DNA of 64,000 bases from Sialis fuliginosa (taxonomy: Eukaryota; Arthropoda; Insecta; Megaloptera; Sialidae). Below are positions 24,872-35,045 of the stretch, in pieces. Position numbers and translations under genes: made by a program. The stretch is taken from positions 6,297,001 to 6,361,000 of the forward strand of contig OY540817.1 of assembly GCA_961205875.1 (NCBI GenBank), read 5' to 3'. The notes below the pieces were generated by a model. It saw only the letters and a list, made by a program, of their open reading frames with translations. It did not search any database and was not told the origin of the DNA. Numbering within the stretch: the first letter of the stretch is position 1; the number at the start of each line of letters is the position of its first letter.

Positions 24872-25310
24872 AGTCGGTTTTATTTTTTTCTTTATTGGCT
24901 CGGCATCGATTTCAAAAACCGTTAAATTTGATTATTATATACTTTTCAGTATTTTTTTGAAGTCGGTAAAAATTTTTCTTAAAAAATGTTATTTTTATTT
25001 TTTCCTTTTGAGTGGCATATCTTTGAAGTCAATCGTCAGATTGTGATGAAATTTATATGGGACCACCTCGAGAGTATATTCTTTCAAACAAAAAAAAATC
25101 GTCCAAATAGGTGGATATTTGTCGGAGTTATGCCCGAACGTATATAAAAAATATATACTTACAGTCGAATTGAGAACCTCCTCCTTTTTGAATTTAAACA
25201 ACCAGTTTCGGAAGGGGGTGGGGGGTACTGTATGTAAAATATTATATTATATATTATTTCGTATTGTTTATAAGAGCAAATTCCTAGTAAATATTAAATG
25301 CTAGATGATA
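24872..25310. repeat. Dispersed repeat of the GACTTC-bounded family (family C)
   Basis: It contains AAGTCGGTTTTATTTTTTTC and GAAGTCGGTAAAAATTTTTC boundaries, then a GGGACCACCTCGAGAGTATA segment and ATTGAGAACCTCCTCCTTTT. These blocks recur at 27.76-28.0, 55.2-55.95, 58.87-59.1 and 62.8-63.9 kb. I associate this repeat style with moths and butterflies. Confidence 0.6.
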
Positions 25311-26143
25311 TGAAATTGATATGAGTCATGCGGAAGTACATGATATCTTCTAAATGGGGGGAAGCCCAGATGAATGATGTCTGTATCTATTTTAATTTAA
25401 ATATATTTTTTAAATTTACATAGGTGATTCATATTTTACTTATTCCCTGACTAAATAATAGGTAATTATAATATTTTATTTGTTTTGTTTATAATTTATT
25501 ATTAACTGAGAATTCCTAGAAAGCAAATATTTGTTTTTCCTTTTCTTTAATCTTCTGTATCCATTTCTTAGAAATAAAATTTATTATTTAAAATGTCTAG
25601 GAAGTAATTCTTTTAAGCTATTTTATTGACTGCCAGAATATTTTGCAAATGTTTGATATTTTAAAATATAAATAATTATATAATCGAATTTATTTGTTTA
25701 TGATTTTCATAAACGATCAAAGATTTATTTATATGAATTGAACATGTTTATATATCTTTCAATGTAGTTTATTTTTAAATTTCTGTTCTTTTAACGTGTC
25801 TGTCTGTCTGTCACAGCCTTCTAGCTACTGAACTTTTTTACCTAAATAACTGAGATTTGGCAAAATTATAGTAAATGGTGGGCCAATAATTAAAATAAAA
25901 TTTAATGTATTATATATATATTTTTTCAAAAATAATTCAAAATTGTTATAAAAATGTATAGTTCATTTAGAGCCATCTGTTTTCTTATAAACGAACTAGT
26001 GTCTTTAACTTTCCTAAAATTAAATTTAATTAATTGAAAAACTATACCTACGGTACGGGACGCCAAGTACGCGCGATTCGTATTTGACATATTTTTAAAA
26101 ATATTTTATTTATAAAACATTATTTGTTTCAGTTTGATTAAAT

Positions 26144-26331
26144 ATGGGCCAACACTCTCGAAATAAATGTCGACTCGTATCGATGCTGTGGCTGACCGCC
26201 GGGTTCTTCTTCGTGGAGCTGGTGGTCGGTTACGTGACCAACTCTATGTCGCTTGTTGCAGACAGCTTCCACATGCTCAGCGATGTTGCGGCGCTGGTCG
26301 TCGCCTTCATCTCGGTCAAAATGTCACCCAG
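26144..26331 (+). CDS. ZnT63C: ZnT coding exon 1 (residues 1-62, plus two bases of codon 63)
   Basis: It begins MGQHSRNKCR and encodes helices 1 and 2 with the His43/Asp47 zinc ligands. It ends TCACCCAG|GTAATA. An acceptor at 26131-26132 places 11 bases of 5' UTR before the ATG. Confidence 0.92.
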
Positions 26332-29300
26332 GTAATACACAATTAATTAGTGGTTACGATACCGGGATTTTATGCCGTGTTTAGACCGAAAAAACAAAAC
26401 AGCATTTTGACAAAAGTGCAATAAACTCTATGCATTTTTAAATACGATGTGTTTTCAAACACCGTGTTGCTGTTTTGTTTTCTTTGGTCTTAACACGACA
26501 TTAGAGATACTCCAGTAAGAGTTATGATATTTTTAGCCAAACGCGATTTATTCAAAAATTCATTTATGTACTATTTTTACCAAGCATAAAAAAATAAAAA
26601 TAAAATTGAACATTATGTAATGATGTGAGTGAGACAGCTACTACAATCGACCAGAAATTGATTCGGGCTGTCAGAACTCTTACTATGAGTATCTTTATGT
26701 GATCTCGGCCATTTTCCTCCGGTATTGATGCAAAAATATATTATACCAACTTCGAGGGAGTTGATTTTTATATTGAAATATCCTAATTATCAGCTAAAAT
26801 GATTTGGGATATGTTGATCAAGGTATATAAAGACAAGGTAGCCTCATCAGCTCCTTGACCAATCAGCGTTGTCACGAAGACATATTCAAATGTTATATGT
26901 ATAATAGAATATCAATTACAAAAAAATCCTTTATTTATTCTTGTTTTCGTATTTTTTTATATTTTAACAACACATACAATCAAAGAAGTACAGATTCGAC
27001 ATGGCAAAATCATGAAAAGCTGTCAGAATCAAAAAACGTATTGACAACTTAAGAATAATAAAAATGACACTTCCCGAATAGACCAAATAGTCTTTACAAA
27101 AAATCACAGAAACAAGCAGTTTTATCTAAATTAACAATTTCTGTTTAAAGAAAGTGGACGAAAAACACATTCGGATGGGCGCGTGCCGAAGTTCTAGGCG
27201 CTTTAGTGAACGCGGTGTTCCTTGTAGCGCTCTGCTTTAGTATCACAGTCGAAGCCATCAAGCGGTTCGTCGAGGTGCAGCCAATTCACGACCCGGTCCT
27301 TCTCATCATTGTAGGATGTATAGGACTTATTGTTAACATCATTGGGTTGTTCCTCTTCCACGGTAAGTTCCCATTTTACTTCCATATTCTGAAAGAAAGA
27401 AATGCAAGTATTGTAATACCGTCGAAAAATTGTTTCCGAGATAAAAGCAGATTCTGATTGTACTACCTTCAAAATGTAGAATTTTCTTTCATTCACGGTA
27501 ATTACTGTAAAAATGCGCCGATTTAAATTATTTTTTGGGAAAATGTTTGTCTTAGTGAATACTCCAGACCTATTAATTTTGGTGCTGTTCGGATTAGGGG
27601 TTTTGGAAATATTCTAAATCGTCTCACAAGGGAACTTTGTATCTCTCCAAATTTGAACTCATAGTTTAATCGAACCTAAAGAACACTTATTTATTTATAG
27701 ATACCAAAACAGCCATTAAAAGGCGTGAAAAACATCCTTAAAATTTTATTTTAAATAATAAATTAATAAGTTCTCAATTCGGCTGTATATATTTTTTTAT
27801 GTATGTTCGGACATAACTTCGACAAACATGCACCGATTTTGACGATTTTTATTTTGTTTGAAAGAGTATACTCCCGAGGTGGTCCCATATAAATTTCATC
27901 AGAATCTAACCATGGACTTTAAAGATACGACACTCAATAGGGGAAAATAAAAAAAATACTTAAAAAAAATTAAAAAATACATACGTATTTAATCGACTTC
28001 AAAAAATACTACATTCAATTGTTAGATATTATACATACTTTTGCTTCCTCGCAATATCGAAGATACGAGAAGCTATGTGATCGTTTCAGATTGAGACAAA
28101 AAAAAAGTTCTCCAATTTCAAAATTTTTAATTTATTTATCCGTTTCACGTCAAGACAAACACTTTTCGTTCCGTGTCTGTCTGTCTGTCCGTGTGTCCGT
28201 CCGTCCGTCCGTCCGTCTGTCCCCTGAATCCTTGTCACACGCATAACTCATGAACCACTGAACCGATATTATTGAAACTTGGTCGGATGGTTGGGTTTGG
28301 TTTGAGGACGGTCCCATTTCAAAATCATCAAAATCGTGTGTAAGGGGGAGGGGTGACACCCCAAAATATTTATTTTTTCAAGATATCTCAAGAACGACAC
28401 ATGTTACGAGAAAATTTTATAGAATATTTTTTGTAGAGAATTAAATTTCCTATAATATGGGTCTACTACGTTTGTTGTAAAATATTCCCTTACAAAGATT
28501 TATCTAAATTAATTTTAAAAATTCGTGTTTTGTTTTTCTAAATTGATATTTGATTGGATATATTAAGTGTCATTTTGACGTTTTAAATGTCACTTTGGCG
28601 TTTTAAATGTCACTTTGACGTTTTAAATGTCATTTTGACATTTGCATAAATTTAGATTTAGATTGAAATTGTCAAAAAATTAAAAATATATGAAAAAATA
28701 TTCAGGTGCGTTTTAAGAAAAAATTCGAACTAAGATTTTTTAGTAAAATTTGTATAAAAATTAAATGGTTAACCAATGCCAGGCAATTTATCTGAACACT
28801 ATCGGTTTTAGTGAATTTAGCACGAGGAAGCACTGTGCATTTACTTGGCAGATGTTTTAGGTTTATGTAACGTCTAGTGTTTCACGACAGCCAGATACTG
28901 GAGGGGTATTTCAGAAACTTGATGTAACGTTTTCAGGGTGATCTAAAACCATTTAATAACTCAGAAACTAAAAGTCTGACTGGGATGATTTTGGTATCAT
29001 TCTAACCGGCGTATTGGTCTGTACCCATTAAACACTGAGCCACCCCCGCGGAAATGTGGTACGGGCGGATGGGGGCTAAACGCGCAGCGATCATTTTGCA
29101 CGCTAGTGTATATTTACAATCAGTATAGTTCGACGCTCAGAGCAGCTAGCACGAGGGTTTTGGTCTCAAGTTATAGATTTCGATTAGATCTACGAGTTAT
29201 AAGTACAAATCAAAACACTTAACATGTTTTAATGAGTGAAAAATTTCATATAATAATAAAAATAAATCATAATATCGGCTAAAACACGCGCAAAAACCAG

Positions 29301-32189
29301 TATGAAATAAAAAAGACGTAAAGCATTGGAAAGAGCGTCTCAGTAACTATCGGAAAACATATCATTACCAGTAGCTGAAAGAGTCAGGAGGTACATATCT
29401 CGCGAAAATGTGAAAGCCAGCGGCTTAGCCAACGACGGGGCAAGCACGTCATTTTATTTAACCCCACTGCCACAAATGACGCGATCTTAGATTTGGAACA
29501 GATTCATGTCAACCCCTCAAATGTGCATCCCGACGCAGTCACACCCATTTTTTGAAGTCGGTTTTATTTATTTTCTTTTTTAAGTTTTTTTATACATGAT
29601 CACATAATAAATTGAAACATTTCCAGAACACGGTATGAGTCACGGACATTCTCACGGTTCACGCGGAAACAAACGTTTAACGCATCTGGTCGCTACAGAC
29701 GACAACGAGAACGACGAGTCTTTCGAAACCTCTTCAGTTTCGACTCCTCAAATACCACCCGATTCTCACCAGATGAACATGCGCGGTGTGTTCCTTCACG
29801 TACTTTCCGACGCGCTCGGTTCGATAATAGTCATCATATCTGCCCTGCTGGTCTGGCTTACCAGCTGGGAGTACAAATACTACATGGACCCTCTTCTGAG
29901 CCTGTGTCTCGTCGTACTTATCCTAAGTTCCGTCTGGCCGTTGCTCAGGGAGTCTGCACTGATATTACTGCAGACAGTGCCTACGCATATTCAGGTTGAT
30001 GCTATCCAGAAACGCCTGTTAACGAAAGTAGACGGGGTGTTGGCCGTGCACGAGTTTCACGTCTGGCAGTTGGCTGGAGATAGGATCATAGCTTCCGCTC
30101 ACATAAGGTGTAGGAATTTGTCGGAGTATATGAAGATTGCGGAGAAGGTTAAAGAGTTCTTTCATAACGAGGGTATACACTCGACTACGATACAACCGGA
30201 GTTTATCGAAGCCTATGACGATGATACGACGACGACGCCGGCTACGGGATTGAACCAGGATTGTGTTTTGGATTGTCCGAGAACGAATGCTGTTGATACG
30301 TGTTTAAGATCGACTTGCTGTGGCCCGTCGAAGAAAGGAAATGGTGATGATGATGAGGTTTGTGTTAATTTCGATGCTTATTTGATTTATTTTATCTACT
30401 GTTTTTTTGAAGTGAAACTTCTTTAGCGAGCTAGTGAATTGGAATGACCTCGACAGGTTTTCAGGTTGCATATGCGTGAGGGAGCGATGAGTAGATGTAT
30501 ATGAGAAAGATGGATGAATATCGTATGGATACAAGGCAGTTTACATCGGTTATGCGTGAGAGAGCGGTTAGTTGATGTATGAGTGAAATGATGGGTGAAT
30601 GAAAACAAAAGAAGTTTTACTTCAGCCGTGCGCTTATGTGGACGAGGCACGCACCACTTTTTTTAATTAGGGGGTACACCATTGTAATGGTTTCCGCGAT
30701 TTTTTTTGTATTTTAGGATTAAGGGAAGGATATTATATGTTTGAACTAATTTTTATTGAAAAAAATTACCAAGTTATAAAGTATAATACAATATGCAGTG
30801 TTTTATTTAAAAATCTTTTTTTTAATTGATTTTTAACAAAATGGTGGCTCTAGGAAAAAGAACTTCATGTTTTTATTATTATTTTTTTCATTCAAGTGAC
30901 TTAGTAATTTTCAAAATTTTGAAAAATGTCGACGCTTAGACTTAGCTACTGCAATTACAAAAATTTTTGTTTTGGTGTTTGAGTTTTTGTTTGATTGAAA
31001 TTTTTAATATTTATTTATCAAAAAATTATAATTTTTTACTTACTGTATTTTCGTGAATTTTTAATATTTTGACCTGAAATTTTTTGGAGATATTTTTGAA
31101 TGTATATACTTCAAAAAAAAATTTTTTTAATTCGATTTGTTTATGCCCCCCCCCACAGTAGTGTTCTCCCCTTTAAAAAAAATCTGACTGCTAATTTTTA
31201 TGCTACAGGAGACTGGTTAATGACTGAAACGTAACTGAAAATTCTGAAAGTAAGAAGACTGTTTTTACCTGAAACCTTATTACCTAATATGATTGCTCTT
31301 TGTGATTTAACCGCACATCATCAGAACGGATGGTTGTAGTATATTCATTTTAATCTTTTAATTATATAACTACATTTATACCTATATAACTTTTTTATTA
31401 ATCAAATATATCATTCATTTAATACATAATATATACATTTTTATGATTGTTGCTTTGAATCAATTTTTATTTAGATAAAACATAAATAATCTGACACAGA
31501 CATATATTTAGTAGTCATTTATACAATATTAACCAACAAAATACACATAACATAGGTACATCTATTTTTTGGTATCATTATAAAATAAAATTTTTATTAT
31601 AAAAAATCTTCGTTTTTGTAAATATCTCCTTTCCGGTTAACCCCACAATCAAGAATAGAACAGACAATTCCTAAAAACTTATGTCACAAACTTTTTTTAT
31701 ATGTTAAATATTATCTGAGATAATGCCATTACAAACAGTGAGTGATTACACTTTGGGCCGTATCTCAGAAATTATTTAACTTACAAAAAAATGTTTATGA
31801 CAAAAGTTGTTAAAAATTGTATTTTCTATAATATTGCTTATATTTATCCTGGTCGTGAGGCTGACCGGAAAGAAGTTATTACAAAAAAGAACGTTTTTGT
31901 CGGCCATCTTTCCAAGATGGCGGCCAGATCTTGATATGATAAAAGTAAAATCTTTGGTTATTTTATTACGAACGTGTTCTAAAAGTACATAACTTTTCAC
32001 CAGGGTGAGAATCCATCACCTGGCGACACTCCGTACATGTGCCGTCAACGTAATACGGGTTCCACCGGCGGCCGTAGCCCGCACGAGGAGGTCAGCGAGA
32101 TGGAACAGGGCGCTCTACTTGCGCCGACGACTTCCGCAACTTGCCCATGTCCCACTGCCGGCGTTGCCGTCAAACAGTCTTGCGTCTGA
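26144..32189 (+). CDS. ZnT63C: Zinc exporter of the ZnT1/ZnT63C type (SLC30A1-like), four coding exons, 438 aa
   Basis: It is a cation-diffusion-facilitator membrane protein that exports zinc from the cytosol, at the plasma membrane in known relatives. Coding exons: 26144-26331, 27151-27362, 29627-30357, 32004-32189; all introns start GT and end AG and all phases fit. Six membrane helices are expected (about 13-31, 38-57, 79-97, 111-133, 183-206, 215-240). Zinc-site pairs: His43/Asp47 in helix 2 (SFHMLSD) and His191/Asp195 in helix 5 (FLHVLSD). FGWARAEVLGA (70-80) is typical of ZnT1. A short His-rich loop, HGMSHGHSHG, is at 135-144. The cytosolic dimerisation domain carries LLQTVPTHI and AVHEFHVWQLAGDRIIASAH. 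The tail is Cys-rich (CVLDCP, STCCGP) and ends in exon 4. The length is near that of Drosophila ZnT63C. The start follows a TTTGTTTCAG acceptor (26131-26132), so a non-coding first exon exists upstream. No MRE-type metal-response motif was noticed nearby. Confidence 0.93.
26500..27090. repeat. Repeat relics inside ZnT intron 1
   Basis: 26509-26693 has inverted ends (AGATACTCCAGTAAGAGTTATGA against TCAGAACTCTTACTATGAGT), related to 50105-50185 and 1115-1175. 26880-27080 repeats 11939-12130. Confidence 0.6.
27151..27362 (+). CDS. ZnT63C: ZnT coding exon 2 (residues 63-133)
   Basis: It starts after CTGTTTAAAG and gives KWTKNTFGWARAEVLGA. It covers helices 3 and 4 and ends TTCCACG|GTAAGT. The first base completes codon 63 (Arg). 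Confidence 0.92.
27760..29575 (+). repeat. Transposon nest filling ZnT intron 2
   Basis: Three adjoining blocks are present. 27760-28016 is a family C end with GAGTATACTCCCGAGGTGG. 28042-28860 is a full family A copy, with a TCTG/TCCG simple repeat at 28171-28222 and a 20-bp unit, GTCACTTTGGCGTTTTAAAT, repeated about 3.5 times at 28569-28638. 28868-29575 is a family C relative of 62830-63740, ending TTTTTTGAAGTCGGTTTTAT. The intron is otherwise empty. Confidence 0.7.
29281..29490 (+). pseudogene. Degenerate coding remnant, probably of a transposable element
   Basis: In one frame (29281 on) the DNA reads as protein-like sequence with two stops (TAA at 29308 and 29344): ALERASQ, stop, LSENISLPVAERVRRYISRE, NVKASGLANDGAST, then stop TAG 29488-29490. 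Composition and an amphipathic Arg/Lys/Glu-rich pattern look coding. It sits inside a dispersed repeat, so it is most likely the 3' end of a decayed element ORF. I do not recognise the family. Confidence 0.45.
29627..30357 (+). CDS. ZnT63C: ZnT coding exon 3 (residues 134-377)
   Basis: The acceptor is ACATTTCCAG; the first codon is split as G|AA (Glu134), followed by HGMSHGHSHG. The exon covers the variable His/acidic loop, helices 5-6 and the cytosolic domain. It ends GATGATGAG|GTTTGT in phase 0. Translation past the donor would add 22 hydrophobic residues and stop at 30424-30426; this is taken as intron. Confidence 0.88.
30400..30656 (+). repeat. Dispersed repeat with TTTGAAGTGAAACTTCTTT start
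   Basis: A related copy lies in opposite orientation at 43140-43680 (GAAAGAAGTTTCACTTCAAA, GGTCATTCCAATTCACTAG). It begins about 45 bp after the ZnT exon 3 donor. No ORF of note. Confidence 0.6.
32004..32189 (+). CDS. ZnT63C: ZnT coding exon 4 (residues 378-438 and stop)
   Basis: It follows TTTTCACCAG and reads GENPSPGDTPYMCRQRNTG in phase with exon 3, ending ...VKQSCV then TGA at 32187-32189. High GC and a Gly/Pro/Cys-rich tail fit the end of this family. The open frames that start at 32005 and 32141 in other phases are shadows of it. Confidence 0.85.
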   Translation, partial: GENPSPGDTPYMCRQRNTGSTGGRSPHEEVSEMEQGALLAPTTSATCPCPTAGVAVKQSCV

Positions 32190-32937
32190 CATCGTCCCGG
32201 AGGCCTCGACGTAGTGATCGCCACTGCACCACGTCTCGATTACCGCCGTTGGTTGATGTATGTCTGGTTTGCGATGCCGGCGATCGAGCTACCGTGGTGA
32301 AGTATTTATTAGTAGTTTTTTCAATTTAGGAAATGGACTATTTTATTATAGAAAATCACGTTGTTGATAATATAATTATCGTTTTTAGATATACCGTCAA
32401 TGTTTTGACGAAAATGTCCCGTCAATGCGTTTGTCGTGTTTTTTGTTTTTTAAATAATGCGGTGAAAGTGTTGGATGTATGACAGTTTTTTTTTTATTAT
32501 TTTACATTTTTTGTTTTTAATATTGTAAAATCTTGAATTTATTATATTTTTTTTTACATAAAATGGAATTTAGTATAAGTTTGACATTGTTTTTCTATTT
32601 TACAAAATAAGTACTTTAAATTTAATTTATTTTATCGTTATTTAGTGCAAATAAAAAAATAGACATTTATTTTTATCCATGTACATATTAATTTTGTATT
32701 TTCAATTGAAATATTTTTAAATATACAATTCTATTTATCAAATTCGTTCATAGTAGTAAATAATAAATTATGAATATTGCAAAATTTATGAAAATTAACT
32801 AATTTAAATTAATTCATATTATTTTTCATTTATTTTTATAATCATTAAAAATACAACTAGACGATCGTTATTGACTTATCATTACTGCCAAATTATATTT
32901 TTCCCCTACTCTTAACTTATTTTAATCTAAAATGTAT

Positions 32938-33115
32938 TATGTACTACGGACTTCAGAAGTCGTCTGCCACCGTAAAGATCAAAATCGCTCAACAGATTCC
33001 AAAATATTAAGACAAACATCATCAGTTATCTTTTTCTAGGGCGAAGCTTATATACATAGTTACATCATTTTAAATAAAAACACAAAAACACACATGTCTG
33101 GTTTTCGTAGGTTTA
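32938..33115. repeat. Dispersed about 180-bp repeat (second copy 47430-47580)
   Basis: The shared blocks are TTCAGAAGTCGT, GTAAAG(A/G)TCAAAATCGCT, TTTTTCTAGGGCG(A/G)AGCTTATATA and GTTACATCATTTTAAATAAA. The GC-richer conserved blocks inside an AT-rich unit could suit a SINE, but I find no tRNA-like promoter box. Confidence 0.65.
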
Positions 33116-34739
33116 TATAATATAATATGTAATATATCTTTGAAATTTGATTAAAAATGAATTTAATTGTTTTTTGACATTACCATTATCAATCACGGGT
33201 AAAATACTGATACATTGTCCATTTTACCGATCCTCGCTCTCCAATAATAACAAATGAAAGTCATAACAATAGCTACTTTTTGTTTGAAACCGTACGTGTG
33301 CGGAGACCATAAAAAATTAAGTTCGCCTTCAGGTTCCCTGATTAGGTTTTTAACCGTACCATACGTGTATATTTGTATATGATCCTATGCTATTTCGACC
33401 CTATTTTACCGCGTCAGGGAACCTGATACGGTAAACGGGGAAAATGCCATGTTTTTATCAGCGCTCCACCGCTGTCTTAAATGCCATGGCTTAAAATAAA
33501 AATCACTAGATATTGACAATAACAATCGTCTATTGTTAAATCAATGCGAAGTTGGTTTCTTTTCTGTATTAATCTTTAAAATGTGAAATTACAGTAAATA
33601 ATAGTGAAATTCTCATGAATTTTCTGTGATCATGTGTGTAAATAAATTTATTGTAGTGATTAGTGAGTACATACATTGACATTAATAATAAAATTGTATT
33701 ATTATTATTGTAATAAATTTTTGTAAATTTGTTTAACTGCATGCGTGTTGTACAAACGTAGCTGTAACCGAATTATTTTGATTATTATCAAATAATTTTT
33801 TTTATATTGTTTTAAAAAAAATCAAATGTTAGAATATAACATTTGCTTAAAACTTAAAATAGAAAAGCTGATGTTCAGATAAATATAGTTCTACGAATTC
33901 GGTTTTAAGAAGACTACTTATTTAGCAAAAAAGTACGGTTATATTGTATAATAATATGCAGTTAACGAGTGACAAAGATATTTATTGTAAATAATTTTAT
34001 ATAATGTGCCTCTATGAAATCGAGGAAGTTTAAATTATTCTGTTTCATAAATTCACTTTAAAAAATTAGAATAATCTATCAATTCTCTATGCTTCTTTTT
34101 AGAATTTTGGTAAAATCGATATCACTCTTTCAATATTGTATTTGAAATCTCAGGGACTTTTCTGTAGAATAATCGATTTCTACAAAATGTCCATACATAA
34201 TTTTGATGTATTTTTTTTATATAATTTATGGGTTAAATGGTCTGTGTTTTCATTTTGGTTTATTTATTTACTGCTCAGCTGTTTTGAGCGATAGCGTGAT
34301 TGTATATCTTCTATAGGAATTCTGAGATTTCAGAGAACTCGCTGGTGCAAGTTTTATGAAAATTGGTCCAGTAATTTTCGAGATTAAAATAATTGAAAAA
34401 TAAATCAATGTTTAAAAAGCTTTCGTACGATATTGAGAGAGTATAAAAAGTTAGATGTAGATTACTTAAATAATTATAAGTGTTCAATAAATACACCTAT
34501 TAGACTGTGCCAATACATTATAATGAATAATCTATATACATATATATATATAAATTAATAAATATCACATACTGTTCATTAACATAGAGAGTTGATTTTT
34601 AATAGTTAAGGTATTCCGTAAATATAAAACGTTATTTACGTTTCAGGTCATTATTATGGAATATAAAATATCTGAAAATTTTATATGAATAGCCAAGGCA
34701 TTGTTAAGTAATTTGGAGTAGTTCCAATGAGGAAGGGAC

Positions 34740-35045
34740 TAAAATCAGTTTTTGCTGATTTTTCAACTTTATTTCAACAGCAAAAATTATTATGTACTAA
34801 ATTAAAGCTAATTAAATTCTCTACAAAAAAGATTTTGTGCATATTTCTCATCAAATTCACAATTCACTGAGTAATGACCGTAAAATATTATCGTTTTATT
34901 TAAATATCTTTTTAATTTTAATAAATTCAAACAGTCGTTATTCAATGAATTATGAATCTAGAGAATTTAATTGGCTTTAATTTATTAAATAACCATTTTT
35001 TTTGTAACGTTGAAAGAAAGCCGAGAAATTTGCAAAAGCGACTTG
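34740..35045. repeat. Imperfect inverted-repeat element, copy 1 (copy 2 at 37925-38270)
   Basis: The left part (TTTTTCAACTTTATTTCAACAG, AATTAAATTCTCTACAAAAAAG) mirrors the right part (TCTAGAGAATTTAATTGGC, AACGTTGAAAGAAAGCC). A second copy at 37925-38270 has the same order of blocks. It is AT-rich, with no ORF. Confidence 0.55.

Larger units (their letters stand above)
8140..26130. other. Gene-free, repeat-dense 18-kb stretch
   Basis: I found no gene in this stretch. It is a mosaic of MITEs, Helitron-like units, a large foldback element and tandem duplications (listed separately), with AT-rich DNA between them. It could be a long 5' UTR intron of the zinc transporter gene if the donor at 4340 is joined to the acceptor at 26132. 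Confidence 0.5.

Noticed and set aside
31776..32000. Frames on both strands just before ZnT exon 4.
   Set aside because: They lie in intron 3, include its pyrimidine tract and acceptor, and show no conserved protein feature.
32005..32329. Arg-rich frames at the end of the ZnT gene.
   Set aside because: They are out-of-phase readings of exon 4; the frame that continues exon 3 ends at 32189.
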